Positions 24,863 to 34,325 are shown, numbered from the stretch's first letter. The stretch is 64,000 nt of DNA from Nocardioides hwasunensis (GCF_014779665.1 NZ_JACXYY010000003.1:62001-126000); one strand, 5' to 3'. Numbers and translations are program-made. The notes: generated by a model from the letters alone, not told the origin.

Positions 24863-26032
24863 TCAGCGACGAGCGTTCGCCCGGAACGCGCGGTCCACGT
24901 CGGCGGTGGCGAGAACGCCGTAGATCCGGCCGTCGGTCTCCACGAGGAGGTACTCGTCGGCCGGGTGGCTGCTGATCGCCTGGACGAGCTCCTCGCCGGC
25001 GACCGTGGCAGGCAGCGTCAGCCCGTCCTCGAGCGAGCGGGTGACGGTCGAGACCGCGACCCATGGCCGACGCTCGACGGGCATGGCCGTGACGGCGGCC
25101 TCGCTGACGATGCCGAGCGGCGCACCGTCGCGCGAGACGGTGACGATGCTGCCTGCCTGGGCGTCCTGGGCTCGTCGGACGGCCTCCGCGAGCGGCAGGT
25201 CGGCGGGGACGGTGAGCGTGCGTCGGGCGAGCGGGCGTGCGACGAGCGCAGGGAGGCGCTCGCGGATCCGCGCGTGCGCCATGGCCGCCGTCGCACCGGT
25301 CCAGAGGAACAGCCCGAGGATGAACACCAGGACCAGGTCCAGGATCGTCGGCTCCACGCCGGTCACCCGCTCCTGCACGATCGGCCAGGCCAGCAGTGCG
25401 AGCGCGGTCAACCGACCGCCCCAGCCGGCGACGATCGTCGCCCGGTGCTGGTTGCCGGTGGCTCCCCACACGAGGGCCTTCAGCACGCGGCCGCCGTCGA
25501 GCGGCAGCCCGGGCACGAGGTTCAGCACGCCGATGACCAGGTTGGCACCGGCCAGGCCCTCGATCGCCACCCGGACGAGGCCCGCGGGCACGAGGAACCA
25601 CAGGCCGACCGCGGCCACGCCGACGGCGACCGAGGTCAGCGGACCGACGACTGCGATCCAGAACTCGTGCCGCGGCTTGCGGGAGGTGCCCTCGATCTCG
25701 GTCATGCCGCCGAGGAAGTGGAGCGTGATCGAGTTGACGCCGTAGCCGAGGCGCTGGGCCACCACGGCGTGCGAGGCCTCGTGGAGCAGCACGGACAGGT
25801 AGAGCACGACCGCGAAGACGAAGCCGGCGACGTACTTCCAGATGCCCAGCCCGGGCTCGACCTGCTCGATGCGGGGAGCGAAGGCGAACGAGATCAGCAG
25901 GGCCACGATGAGCCACGAGCTCGTGATGAGCACGTCGATGCCGACGATCGACCCGATCCGCACGGTGCCCGGACGCCTGGGCGCACGCGGCGAACGGCCC
26001 TGGACGGGCGCTGGATCGGTGGGTTCGGGCAC
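24863..26032 (-). CDS. Site-2 protease family zinc metalloprotease with CBS domains
   Basis: A 389-aa M50-family intramembrane protease. The zinc site is HEASH (in LLHEASHAVVAQRLG, around residue 85) with the third ligand in LVPGLPLDGGRVL (around 178). Several transmembrane segments surround these motifs in the first 260 residues. The C-terminal 120 residues contain a CBS pair (LPLAEAVRRAQDAQAGSIVTV and ADEYLLVETDGRIYGVLATADV), which usually binds adenosine nucleotides. This Rip3-like/SpoIVFB-like architecture is widespread in actinobacteria; the substrates are unknown. It is divergent from the RecB-like gene, with 72 nt between the starts. Confidence 0.9.
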   Translation of the reverse strand: MPEPTDPAPVQGRSPRAPRRPGTVRIGSIVGIDVLITSSWLIVALLISFAFAPRIEQVEPGLGIWKYVAGFVFAVVLYLSVLLHEASHAVVAQRLGYGVNSITLHFLGGMTEIEGTSRKPRHEFWIAVVGPLTSVAVGVAAVGLWFLVPAGLVRVAIEGLAGANLVIGVLNLVPGLPLDGGRVLKALVWGATGNQHRATIVAGWGGRLTALALLAWPIVQERVTGVEPTILDLVLVFILGLFLWTGATAAMAHARIRERLPALVARPLARRTLTVPADLPLAEAVRRAQDAQAGSIVTVSRDGAPLGIVSEAAVTAMPVERRPWVAVSTVTRSLEDGLTLPATVAGEELVQAISSHPADEYLLVETDGRIYGVLATADVDRAFRANARR

Positions 26033-26104
26033 GGGTCGACCCTAGCCAACGCCACCGACGCCTCCCGCAGGCTGTCGGACCCCTCGCCTAGGGTGAGGCG
26101 CGCC

Positions 26105-27046
26105 ATGTCGATCCCTGCCGCTCCCTCACCCGCCGACCGGGTGTCGACCCCCGTCGACGGCGTCGACGTCCTCGGCGCGCTCTCGCCGAGCCGCGCGGGC
26201 GACTTCATGGCGTGCCCCCTGATGTATCGCTACCGCACCATCGACCGTCTCCCCGAGAGGCCCTCCCCCGACGCCGTGCGTGGCACGGTCGTCCACAAGG
26301 TGCTCGAGGACCTCTTCGACCTGCCGGCCTCCGACCGCACGCCGGAGCAGGCCTCCGCCATGCTGGTCCCCGCCTGGGAGACGATCCTCGAGGCCGAGCC
26401 CGAGCTGTCCGCGATGTTCGGCGACGAGGGGCCCGACCTGGCGGCGTGGCTCGCCTCGTGCCACACGGTGCTCGAGCGCTACTTCGACCTCGAGGACCCG
26501 CGCCGGCTCGAGCCGGCCGAGCGCGAGCTCTACGTCGAGGCGCTGCTCGACTCGAAGCTGCTGCTGCGCGGCTTCGTCGACCGCGTCGACGTGGCGCCGG
26601 ATGGACGCATCAGGGTGGTGGACTACAAGACATCCAGGTCGCCTCACGTCGACTACGAGGCCAGGGCGCTGTTCCAGATGAAGTTCTACGCGCTGGTCAT
26701 CTGGCGACTGCGGGGCACCGTGCCCTCGGTGCTGCAGCTGATCTACCTCGGCAACGGTGAGGTCCTGCGCTACTCCCCCGACGAGGACGACCTGCGTGCC
26801 ACCGAGCGCAAGGTCGAGGCTCTGTGGCGAGCCATCCAGCTCGCTCGTGAGACCGGCGACTGGCGGGCGAGCCCGAGCCGCCTGTGCGACTGGTGCTCGT
26901 TCCACGAGTTCTGCCCGACGAAGGGCGGCACGATCCCACCCCTACCCGCAGCGGACCACACCGTCGCGAGGTCGGGCGGCACGCATGACCCCACCGGAAA
27001 CGAGGATGGTGGCGGCGAGACCGCCGTGGATACGTTCCACGCATGA
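26105..27046 (+). CDS. RecB-like PD-(D/E)xK nuclease
   Basis: A 313-aa protein of the RecB/Cas4-like nuclease family. Motifs include SPSRAGDFMACPLMYRYR, GTVVHKVLEDLFD (the His of motif I), GFVDRVDVAPDGRIRVVDYKTSR (the D and D-x-K catalytic core around residues 160-180) and a C-terminal cysteine group CDWCSFHEFCP with an earlier Cys, consistent with an iron-sulphur cluster. It may act in DNA repair. It stands alone, without RecC, RecD or Cas partners. The ATG is at 26105, and the next gene overlaps by 4 nt. Confidence 0.88.
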   Translation: MSIPAAPSPADRVSTPVDGVDVLGALSPSRAGDFMACPLMYRYRTIDRLPERPSPDAVRGTVVHKVLEDLFDLPASDRTPEQASAMLVPAWETILEAEPELSAMFGDEGPDLAAWLASCHTVLERYFDLEDPRRLEPAERELYVEALLDSKLLLRGFVDRVDVAPDGRIRVVDYKTSRSPHVDYEARALFQMKFYALVIWRLRGTVPSVLQLIYLGNGEVLRYSPDEDDLRATERKVEALWRAIQLARETGDWRASPSRLCDWCSFHEFCPTKGGTIPPLPAADHTVARSGGTHDPTGNEDGGGETAVDTFHA

Positions 27047-27417
27047 CGACGTCCCACGGGTGGAAGCACGACGCCGAGACCGGTCGCCAGCGCTGGTTCG
27101 ACGGCGAGCGGTTCACACAGTTCTTCGCCGACGAGCATCCCGACGCCCCGGGCGCGCGCGAGGCACTGGCTCGCCAGTCCGTCGTCCGGTCTCCCTACGA
27201 CCAGGCGGCGGCGCACGCGGGTCGCCCTCTGAGCCCGCCTCCGGTCAATGGCGCTCCGCAGCAGTCCTGGGCACCATCCGACGGCTCGGCGCGGGGCAGG
27301 TCCCCGTCGAGCCGTTCCCCGTGGCTCGGTTGGTGGATGCTCGCGTGCGGGCTGGTCGGCCTGCTCCTGCTGCTCGGCGTCCCGATCGTGATGACTCTCG
27401 CCGCGATGGGGCGCTGA
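27043..27417 (+). CDS. DUF2510 domain protein with one membrane helix
   Basis: A 124-aa protein. The N-terminal segment GWKHDAETGRQRWFDGERFTQFF is a variant of the DUF2510 motif (WY-DP-----RYWDG). A Pro/Ser-rich linker follows, then one transmembrane helix near the C-terminus (WWMLACGLVGLLLLLGVPIVMTL). Such proteins are common and uncharacterised in actinobacteria. The ATG overlaps the stop of the RecB-like gene (ATGA). A strong hairpin follows 34 nt after its stop. Confidence 0.75.
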   Translation: MTTSHGWKHDAETGRQRWFDGERFTQFFADEHPDAPGAREALARQSVVRSPYDQAAAHAGRPLSPPPVNGAPQQSWAPSDGSARGRSPSSRSPWLGWWMLACGLVGLLLLLGVPIVMTLAAMGR

Positions 27418-27451
27418 CCCTCCACCCCGACGAGGACCTCGCACGCGCCCC

Positions 27452-27487
27452 GACGTCGCAGGCCCGCTCGTGCGGGCCCGCGACGTC
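27452..27487. terminator. Bidirectional terminator hairpin
   Basis: A long hairpin: GACGTCGC and GGCCCGC (27452-27467, one mismatched base between them), loop TCGT (27468-27471), then GCGGGCC and GCGACGTC (27472-27487). It lies between the convergent DUF2510 gene and dctA, so it can serve both. It has no U-run, as is common in high-GC actinobacteria. Confidence 0.85.
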
Positions 27488-27496
27488 ACTCGTGCC

Positions 27497-28921
27497 TCAC
27501 GCGCCGTCGCGACCCATCGAGGCGATCGAGGCCTTGCGCTCCGACGCCTCGGCGGAGAGGTCGAGACCCCGCGGACGCTCGTTCTCCTCGGCCATGAGCT
27601 GCTCGACGTCGACGGCCGTCGGGTTGTCGAGCACCTCGGCGAGGCGTTCGCGATCCAGGTCGCCGGTCCAGCGCGCGATCACCAGGGTGCCGATCCCGTT
27701 GCCGGTGAGGTTGGTCAGGGCGCGACCCTCGGACATGAAGCGGTCGATGCCCACGATGAGGGCCAGGCCGACCATCGGGATGATGTGGTCGAACGCCGCG
27801 ATCGACGCCGCGAGGGTGACCAGGCCGGCGCCGGAGACACCGGCGGCACCGTTGGAGGACACCAGCATGAACAGCAGCAGTCCGATCTGGGTGCTGAGCG
27901 GGACGTCGACGTCGAAGGCCTGCGCGATGAAGAGCGCACCCATCGTCATGTAGATCGCGGTCCCGTCGAGGTTGAACGAGTACCCCGTCGGGATCGTCAG
28001 GCCGACCACGTGCTTGGGCGTCCCGGCGGCCTCCAGCTTGGTCATCATCCGCGGCAGCACGGTCTCCGACGACGACGTGCCGAGCACGATGAGCAGCTCG
28101 TCCTTGATGTAGCGGACGTACTTGAAGATGCTGAAGCCGGAGAGCCAGCAGATCGGCCCGAGGAACAGGAACACGAACGCCAGGCAGGTGAGCCAGAAGG
28201 TCCCCATGAACATGGCGAGGTTGCCGAGGATGGCGCTGCCGTGCTCGCCGATCGTGAACGCGATGCCGCCGAAGGCGCCGATCGGGGCGACCCACATGAC
28301 GAGCTTGATGACCCCGAACATCACCTTGACGAACGTGTCGAGCGCCGAGACGACGCTGTCGCCGCGCGGTCCGAGCATCGTGATCGCGACACCGACGAGG
28401 ATCGCGAGCAGCAGCACCTGCAGGAGCTGTCCGTCCACGAAGGCCGACATGAACGAGGTCGGCACGAGGCCGAGGACGAAGTCGGTGAATCCCTGTCCGG
28501 CAGCGGCGTTCGCGCTCTCGATGGTCTTCTCGGCGGCCGAGCCGTCGAACGACTCGACGTCGTAGCCCAGGCCGGCGCCGGGCCGCAGGAGGTTGATCGT
28601 CACGAGCCCGATGCCCAGGGCGACCACGGTGGTGGCGTTGAAGTAGACGATCGTGCGCAGCGCGAGCCCGCCGACCTTGGCGAGGTTGCCGAGGCCGGCG
28701 ATGCCGACCACGACGGTGGCGAAGATCGTGGGGGCGATGACGACCTTGACCAGGCCGATGAACAACGTCGCGAGCCACTGCATCCTGGCGCCCACCTCGG
28801 GCATCGTGATGCCGACCACCACACCGCAGGCGATGCCGACGAGGACCCAGAAGTAGAGCTGGTGCCAGATCCGCTTCTGCCGACGCGGTGGCGCCTGCGC
28901 TGTGGTCGTTGCGTCAGTCAT
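27497..28921 (-). CDS. dctA: C4-dicarboxylate:cation symporter DctA
   Basis: A 474-aa secondary transporter of the DAACS family, importing succinate, fumarate or malate with H+ or Na+. Family motifs include LGTSSSETVLPRMMTKLE (the serine-rich re-entrant loop), GYSFNLDGTAIYMTMG and NGAAGVSGAGLVTLAA. About eight transmembrane segments are present, and the polar tail after TGNGIGTLVIARW is typical. The ATG is at 28921 (upstream readings extend into the intergenic region). It is divergent from the TAXI lipoprotein gene across a 133-bp spacer that should hold both promoters. The adjoining two-component system probably controls it. Confidence 0.93.
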   Translation of the reverse strand: MTDATTTAQAPPRRQKRIWHQLYFWVLVGIACGVVVGITMPEVGARMQWLATLFIGLVKVVIAPTIFATVVVGIAGLGNLAKVGGLALRTIVYFNATTVVALGIGLVTINLLRPGAGLGYDVESFDGSAAEKTIESANAAAGQGFTDFVLGLVPTSFMSAFVDGQLLQVLLLAILVGVAITMLGPRGDSVVSALDTFVKVMFGVIKLVMWVAPIGAFGGIAFTIGEHGSAILGNLAMFMGTFWLTCLAFVFLFLGPICWLSGFSIFKYVRYIKDELLIVLGTSSSETVLPRMMTKLEAAGTPKHVVGLTIPTGYSFNLDGTAIYMTMGALFIAQAFDVDVPLSTQIGLLLFMLVSSNGAAGVSGAGLVTLAASIAAFDHIIPMVGLALIVGIDRFMSEGRALTNLTGNGIGTLVIARWTGDLDRERLAEVLDNPTAVDVEQLMAEENERPRGLDLSAEASERKASIASMGRDGA

Positions 28922-29054
28922 GCGGTGCCTCCTGGTCGGCGTGTGGGAGACGTCACTCTGCTGGCCTGTGGCGCCCGTCACCACCGGGCGGCGCGATTCT
29001 TCAGACGGCCTTGGGACAGGGAGACGATGCTCGGGCATGCCCTAGGGTCGAGGA

Positions 29055-30011
29055 ATGCCTCCGCCCGTCGAGCTCGACCGGCGCGGCGCCCTTCGACTGG
29101 GCGGCCTGGGGTTCCTGGGCGTGACGACGCCGTTCGTCGCCGCCTGCTCCCCGCGACTCCCTGCGCCCCGAGCACTGCGCCTGGCCACGGGGCCGCCCGG
29201 TGCGGTGTTCCGCGAGGTGGGCCGCGCGTTCGCCCCGCTGCTGGAGCGTGAGTGGCCGGGGTGCCGCGTCCGCGTGGACGAGACCGCCGCGTCGTCGGAG
29301 AACGCCGACCTGCTGGTGGCGGGCGAGGCCGACCTGGGCTTCGTGAACGTGGACGTGGCGCGTGAGCACCGGGGCGACCTGACGGCCCTCGCCAGGGTCT
29401 TCGACTCGGTGCTGCACGTGGTGGTGGCGCAGCGCTCGGACGTACGCACCTTCGCCGACCTGGACGGCCGGCCGGTCGCAGCCGGCCTGCGCGAGTCCGG
29501 CTCCCGCTACCTGGTGGACCGGCTCGTCGACGTCACCGGTGTGCGCCCCGTCCTGCGCAGCTACACCCAGGAGGCGTCGGTGCGAGCCCTCCGCGAGGGC
29601 AGCGTCGAGGCAGCCTTCAGCCTCACCGGCATGCCGACACCGGCCGTGCGGACGCTGGCCACCACGACCCTCGACGACGGTGGCGGTACCCGCCTGCTGG
29701 ATCTCGGGAGGGAGACCCGCGAGCTCGAGCGGCGCTACCCCGAGGAATACTTCACGGTGACCATCCCGTCGTCGATGTATCCGCCACTGTCGGCCGCGAC
29801 GACCCTGACGGTGCCGAGCCTGCTGGCGTGCCGGTCCGACCTGCCACTCGATGTCGCACGCACCGTCGCACGCGTGCTGATGGAGCATGCCCCCGAGCTC
29901 TCCGACGTCCGGCCGGAGGCGGGCCAGATCAACGCACGCACGGCGTCGTCGACCGTCCCCGTGTCGCTCCACCCCGGTGCCGCCGACTACTTCCGGTCCG
30001 CGAAGCCGTGA
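29055..30011 (+). CDS. TAXI family solute-binding lipoprotein
   Basis: A 318-aa protein related to the periplasmic binding subunit of TRAP-TAXI transporters. The leader has a twin-arginine pair (DRRGALRLGG, residues 8-17) and a lipobox FVAAC with lipidated Cys31, so Tat export and lipid anchoring are likely. The binding fold starts LRLATGPPGAVFREVGRAF and contains ADLGFVNVDVA. No TRAP permease (small or fused large subunit) is encoded nearby. It converges on the histidine kinase gene 16 nt away and is divergent from dctA. A role as extracytoplasmic ligand sensor for the kinase is therefore inferred. Confidence 0.85.
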   Translation: MPPPVELDRRGALRLGGLGFLGVTTPFVAACSPRLPAPRALRLATGPPGAVFREVGRAFAPLLEREWPGCRVRVDETAASSENADLLVAGEADLGFVNVDVAREHRGDLTALARVFDSVLHVVVAQRSDVRTFADLDGRPVAAGLRESGSRYLVDRLVDVTGVRPVLRSYTQEASVRALREGSVEAAFSLTGMPTPAVRTLATTTLDDGGGTRLLDLGRETRELERRYPEEYFTVTIPSSMYPPLSAATTLTVPSLLACRSDLPLDVARTVARVLMEHAPELSDVRPEAGQINARTASSTVPVSLHPGAADYFRSAKP

Positions 30012-30027
30012 CGCCGACGCGGAACGG

Positions 30028-31404
30028 CTACTCCTCCGCCGGTGGGAGGAGCAGGACGACGGTCAGGCCACCGCCGGGCGTCTCCTCGAGCACCAGTCGG
30101 CCGCCGACGTCCTCCAGCACCTGGGTGAGGATCGTGAGGCCCAGACCCGTGCCGGTGACGTTCTGCACGCGGGCGGAGCGCCAGAAGCGCTGCGTGGCGC
30201 GCCCGCGCTCGTCCGCGGTCAGCCCGTGACCGTCGTCGACCACGGCCAGCCGGTAGCCCTCGGGGCGGGAGGTGCCCTCCACCCGCACCGAGCTGCCGCC
30301 TGAGAGCCGTACGGCGTTGGACACCAGCTCGTCGACGGCCGCGGCCAGACCGCCTGTCGGCTCGAGGACGCATCGGTGGGCATCGGACACGGCGACGACG
30401 AGCGCCATGCCGGCGTCGTCGCACGCCGAGCGCCAGTGTCGCTCGCGGGAGCCCAGCGCACCGTCGATCCTCGACACCTGTGCCGGTCGGGTCTGCAGGC
30501 GCGTGGCGGCGAGCAGTCCCTCGACGACCGCGGTCATCCGATCGACGTCGTCGATCGCGTCCAGGTAGGTCTGCTCGGCGACGGGATCGTCCTCGAGGTG
30601 TGGTTGCAGGTTCTCCACCGCGAGCCTCGTGGACGCGATGGGGTTGCGCAGCTGGTGCGACGCGTCGGCGAGGAACTCCTGCTGCCGCTGGACGGTCGTC
30701 GAGACGGACTCGACCATGCGGTTGAACGTGTGTCCCAGCCCGCGCAGCTCAGGTGGTCCCGAGGCGGTGGCAGCGCGTGCGTCGAGGTCGCCGCGCGCCA
30801 CCGCCACGGCCGAGAGCTCCAGGTCCTCGACCGGCCTCATCAGCCAGCGCGACAACGGCCACAGCCCGAGGACCAGCAGCGCGGCCGGGACGGTCAGCAG
30901 TGCGGCGATCAGTCCCCACTCGCGCAGCACGGCCGTCCGCACCGACGCCGTCGGAGCCTCGATGACGAGGGCGGCGATCACCTGCGAGTCGCGCCCCACG
31001 GGCACCACGACGTGCGTGGTCGCCGCGGACCACGGCAGGATCCGCGCGGGCAGCGTAGGTGACTGGCCAGCCAGGACGTCCTGCACGGAGTCCTCCACGC
31101 TCCCGGGCGGCGCGCCGCCCGTGGTGCCGTGCAGGACGGTGGCCTCGCGGTCGACGAGCCAGACGGGAGAGTCGTAGAGGTCTGCGTAGGCGTCGAGCTC
31201 GGCGCGAAGTCGCTGCAACGAGCTGTCGTCCTCCGCGGCGAGCGCGGTCAGGGCCGCGACGGTGAAGCGTGACCCGTCACCCAGCCGGTCCGACCCGAGG
31301 TCCGCGGTGTGCCGGTCCGCCACCGTGCCCGCCACCGGGATCGCGACCGCGAGCACCAGCAGCATCAGGAGGGGTGCGACGGCGACGAGGAGGCGTCGCC
31401 GCAT
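30028..31404 (-). CDS. Sensor histidine kinase
   Basis: A 458-aa membrane kinase. Transmembrane helices lie at about residues 4-26 and 163-183, flanking an extracytoplasmic sensor domain of about 135 residues. HAMP follows, then HisKA with the phosphorylated His250 in FLADASHQLRNPIAS and the HATPase region (VDELVSNAVRLSG as N box, VDDGHGLTADE as G1, GTGLGLTIL as G2). The gene overlaps the response regulator by one base, so they are a cognate pair. The location beside dctA and a TAXI lipoprotein suggests carboxylate sensing. Confidence 0.92.
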   Translation of the reverse strand: MRRRLLVAVAPLLMLLVLAVAIPVAGTVADRHTADLGSDRLGDGSRFTVAALTALAAEDDSSLQRLRAELDAYADLYDSPVWLVDREATVLHGTTGGAPPGSVEDSVQDVLAGQSPTLPARILPWSAATTHVVVPVGRDSQVIAALVIEAPTASVRTAVLREWGLIAALLTVPAALLVLGLWPLSRWLMRPVEDLELSAVAVARGDLDARAATASGPPELRGLGHTFNRMVESVSTTVQRQQEFLADASHQLRNPIASTRLAVENLQPHLEDDPVAEQTYLDAIDDVDRMTAVVEGLLAATRLQTRPAQVSRIDGALGSRERHWRSACDDAGMALVVAVSDAHRCVLEPTGGLAAAVDELVSNAVRLSGGSSVRVEGTSRPEGYRLAVVDDGHGLTADERGRATQRFWRSARVQNVTGTGLGLTILTQVLEDVGGRLVLEETPGGGLTVVLLLPPAEE

Positions 31405-32084
31405 CAGGACTCCGTGGCCAGGCGGTAGCCCGCACCGCGGACGGTCGTGATCGACACCTGGCCGCCGACCTTGGAGCGCAACGACGCCATGTGGGTGTCG
31501 AGGGTGCGGGAGCCGCCCTCGGTGACCGAGTTCCAGATCTGGTCGACGAACCGCTGGCGGGGCACGACGGCGCCGTCGGCCTCGACGAGGAGCTGCAGCA
31601 CCTGGGTCTCGATCCCGGTCAGCGACGCCTCCCAGGCGACGTCCGTGCGCCGGACCACCTGGCCGGTGACGTCGAGCTCGACCGGACCGGTGACGACGGT
31701 CGTCGAGGTCGGTGCTCGGCGCAGCGCGCGGGTGCGCCGGGAGACCGCCTCGACCCGCGCCACCAGCTCGGCCAGGCTGAACGGCTTCACCACGTAGTCG
31801 TCCGCGCCCGCGCGCAGCCCGATGACCCGCTCGTGCTCCTCGCCGCGGGCGGTGACCACGATCGTCGCGGTGGCGGGCTGGTCACGCAGACGTCGTACGA
31901 CATCGCCGCCGTCACCGTCCGGCAGGCCCATGTCGACGAGCGCCACGTCCGGCGACTCCTCGTCGATGAGCTCCAGGGCCTCCGCGACGGAGGCGGCTCG
32001 CAGCACGCGGTAGCCATGGCGCAGGAGCGCACGGATCAGGCCGCGCGCGACCCGGTCGTCGTCCTCCACCACCAGCACCCGCAC
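31404..32084 (-). CDS. OmpR-family response regulator
   Basis: A 226-aa regulator with a receiver domain (phospho-acceptor Asp51 in DVALVDMGLPDGDGG, acidic pocket VVEDDD at residues 5-10, conserved Lys in DDYVVKPFSLAE) and a C-terminal winged-helix DNA-binding domain (LTGIETQVLQLLVEA, then TLDTHMASLRSKVG). It is the partner of the overlapping histidine kinase. Its likely target is the dctA/TAXI divergent promoter about 3 kb away; no specific binding site could be read with confidence. Confidence 0.93.
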   Translation of the reverse strand: MRVLVVEDDDRVARGLIRALLRHGYRVLRAASVAEALELIDEESPDVALVDMGLPDGDGGDVVRRLRDQPATATIVVTARGEEHERVIGLRAGADDYVVKPFSLAELVARVEAVSRRTRALRRAPTSTTVVTGPVELDVTGQVVRRTDVAWEASLTGIETQVLQLLVEADGAVVPRQRFVDQIWNSVTEGGSRTLDTHMASLRSKVGGQVSITTVRGAGYRLATES

Positions 32085-32159
32085 GCCGACACCCTAGTCA
32101 GTGGGACCGCTGCGCCCTGCCGGGTCGTCGGTGGGCGCCTGCTCCTGCGCCGCGGGCTG

Positions 32160-33308
32160 TCAGTACGCCTCGGGCGGCAGGTCGGGCGTGCTCACCTCGG
32201 GCGCGGCGATGCCCTCCGGGACGATCTCCGCCTCGACCTCGTGCGGGGTGACCTCACCCGCCGCGATCTGCTCGGCGAAGTGGCAGGCCACGCGGTGGCC
32301 GCTGGAGGCGCCGGCCACCTCGACGACCCGCAGCTGCGGCCGCTCGGTGTCACAGAGGGTCTCCTGCCGCCACGGGCAGCGGGTGTGGAAGCGGCAGCCG
32401 GACGGCGGGTTGGCGGGTGAGGGCAGGTCACCGGTCAGCAGGATCTGCTCGCGCGAGTCCTCCACCACGGGGTCGGGCACCGGCACCGCGGACATCAGCG
32501 CCCGCGTGTAGGGGTGGAGCGGCACGTCGTAGAGCTCACGTGCGGGCGACTCCTCCACCAGCGCGCCGAGGTACATCACGCCGATCCGGTCGCTGATGTG
32601 GCGGACCACGGCGAGGTCGTGGGCCACGACGAGGTAGGTGAGCCCGAACTCGTCCTGGAGGTCCTGGAGCAGGTTGATGACCTGGGCCTGGATCGAGACG
32701 TCGAGCGCGCTCACGGGCTCGTCGGCGACGATGAGGTCGGGGTTCACCGACAGCGCGCGTGCGATGCCGACCCGTTGGCGCTGACCACCGGAGAACTCGT
32801 GGGGGTACTTGCTCAGCGCTGCGGGTGGCAGCCCGACGGCCGACATCAGCTCACGCAGCCGGGTGTGCGTCGCCGACGTGTCGGTGTCGAGGCCGTGGGC
32901 GTGCAGCCCCTCGAGCAGCAGTGACTCCACCGTCTGACGCGGGTCGAGGCTCGAGAGCGGGTCCTGGAAGACCATCTGGAAGCGCTTGCGCTCGCGCCGC
33001 AGGTCCTCGCCCTTGAGCGAGGCGATGTCGGTGCCGTCGAAGACCACCGACCCCGCGGTCGGCGGCTCGAGGTTGAGGATGGCCTTGCCCAGGGTGGACT
33101 TGCCGCACCCCGACTCGCCCACCAGGCCGTAGGTCTCGCCACGGTGGATGCTGAGGTCGACGCCGTCCACGGCGCGGACGTGCCCGACCGTGCGGTCGAA
33201 GATGATCCCGCTCTTGATCGGGAAGTGCACCTCGAGGCCGCTGACCTGCACGAGGACGTCTCCGTCGGCAGCTCGCTCGCGGGTGGTGTCGCTCGGGGTC
33301 TCGCTCAC
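32160..33308 (-). CDS. dppF: Peptide ABC transporter ATP-binding protein (DppF/OppF type)
   Basis: A 382-aa ATPase of the Dpp/Opp system. Walker A is GESGCGKST, the signature is FSGGQRQRVGIARAL, and Walker B is LIVADEPVSALD. The C-terminal oligopeptide/dipeptide region contains HPYTRALMSAVPVPDP and the cysteine motif CRFHTRCPWRQETLC, which is common in this family. The GTG at 33308 overlaps the stop of dppD (GTGA). It is the last gene of the dppABCDF operon. Confidence 0.92.
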   Translation of the reverse strand: MSETPSDTTRERAADGDVLVQVSGLEVHFPIKSGIIFDRTVGHVRAVDGVDLSIHRGETYGLVGESGCGKSTLGKAILNLEPPTAGSVVFDGTDIASLKGEDLRRERKRFQMVFQDPLSSLDPRQTVESLLLEGLHAHGLDTDTSATHTRLRELMSAVGLPPAALSKYPHEFSGGQRQRVGIARALSVNPDLIVADEPVSALDVSIQAQVINLLQDLQDEFGLTYLVVAHDLAVVRHISDRIGVMYLGALVEESPARELYDVPLHPYTRALMSAVPVPDPVVEDSREQILLTGDLPSPANPPSGCRFHTRCPWRQETLCDTERPQLRVVEVAGASSGHRVACHFAEQIAAGEVTPHEVEAEIVPEGIAAPEVSTPDLPPEAY

Positions 33309-34321
33309 GGCGTACCTCCCATCGGGTTGAAGCACCGGTGGCCGACGACGTGGTCGCCCTCCCACTCGGGCGTGTGGCTGGTGCAGGCGTCGACGACCTG
33401 CGAGCAGCGCGGCGCGAAGGCGCACGCGGACGCCCACGGCAGGTTGTCGGCCACCGACCCCGGCACCGGGTCGAGCTTCTCCCCGAGGGGCGCGTCGAGT
33501 CGCGGGATCGAGTTGAGCAGGCCCACGGTGTAGGGGTGCCTCGGGCGCTTGAACAGGCCGTGCCGCCCACCGCGCTCGACCACCTTGCCGCCGTAGAGGA
33601 CGTTGACCTCGTCGCACAACCCGGCCACGACGCCGAGGTCGTGGGTGATCATCACCAGCGCGGTGCCGGTGTCGACGACGAGCTCCTTGAGCAGGGCCAG
33701 GATCTGCGCCTGGATCGTGACGTCGAGCGCGGTGGTCGGCTCGTCGGCGATCAGCAGCCGTGGGTTGCAGGCCAGCGCCATCGCGATCAAGGCACGCTGT
33801 CGCATGCCACCGCTGAGCTGGTGGGGGTAGTTGACCAGTCGCGCCTTCGGGTCGGGGATCCCGACCCGCTCGAGGAGGTCGCGTGCCTTCGGCGTCGCCT
33901 GCTTGCGGCTGAGTCCCTGGTGACGCTCCATCACCTCGGTCACCTGGCGGCCGATGGTGATCACCGGGTTCAGCGAGGAGAGCGGGTCCTGGAAGATCAT
34001 CGCGATCTCCGCTCCGCGCCGGTCCCGCATCGCCGACGGCGACAGCGTGAGCAGGTCCTCGCCGTCGAAGACCGCCTTGCCCTCGACCGTGTTGCCGCGC
34101 TCGGGCAGCAGGCCCATGATCGCCAGCGACGTGACGGACTTGCCGCAGCCGGACTCGCCGACCAGACCCACGGTCTGTCCTGGACGTACGTCGAAGCTGA
34201 CGCCGTCGACGGCCTTGAACGCCGCGTCGCCCTGGCGCTGGAAGGTGACCCTCAGGTCGCGCACCGAGAGCAGTGGCTCGCTCGCGCCCCTCGGATGGCG
34301 GGTGGCCTGTGCCTGCGTCAT
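33305..34321 (-). CDS. dppD: Peptide ABC transporter ATP-binding protein (DppD/OppD type)
   Basis: A 338-aa ATPase. Walker A is [11 protein letters not shown], the signature is [15 protein letters not shown], and Walker B is [14 protein letters not shown]. The C-terminal segment [15 protein letters not shown] and the cysteines in [14 protein letters not shown] follow the family plan. It pairs with DppF to drive the permease. The ATG at 34321 is 4 nt from the dppC stop, and its own stop overlaps dppF. Confidence 0.92.
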   Translation of the reverse strand: MTQAQATRHPRGASEPLLSVRDLRVTFQRQGDAAFKAVDGVSFDVRPGQTVGLVGESGCGKSVTSLAIMGLLPERGNTVEGKAVFDGEDLLTLSPSAMRDRRGAEIAMIFQDPLSSLNPVITIGRQVTEVMERHQGLSRKQATPKARDLLERVGIPDPKARLVNYPHQLSGGMRQRALIAMALACNPRLLIADEPTTALDVTIQAQILALLKELVVDTGTALVMITHDLGVVAGLCDEVNVLYGGKVVERGGRHGLFKRPRHPYTVGLLNSIPRLDAPLGEKLDPVPGSVADNLPWASACAFAPRCSQVVDACTSHTPEWEGDHVVGHRCFNPMGGTP

Positions 34322-34325
34322 CGCG

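Noticed and set aside
26105..27046. Cas4 protein of a CRISPR system
   Set aside because: The RecB/Cas4 fold and cysteines fit, but no other cas gene or repeat array is nearby.
27470..29251. 593-aa plus-strand frame opposite dctA
   Set aside because: Acidic, repetitive shadow of a real transporter gene with clear DctA motifs on the minus strand.
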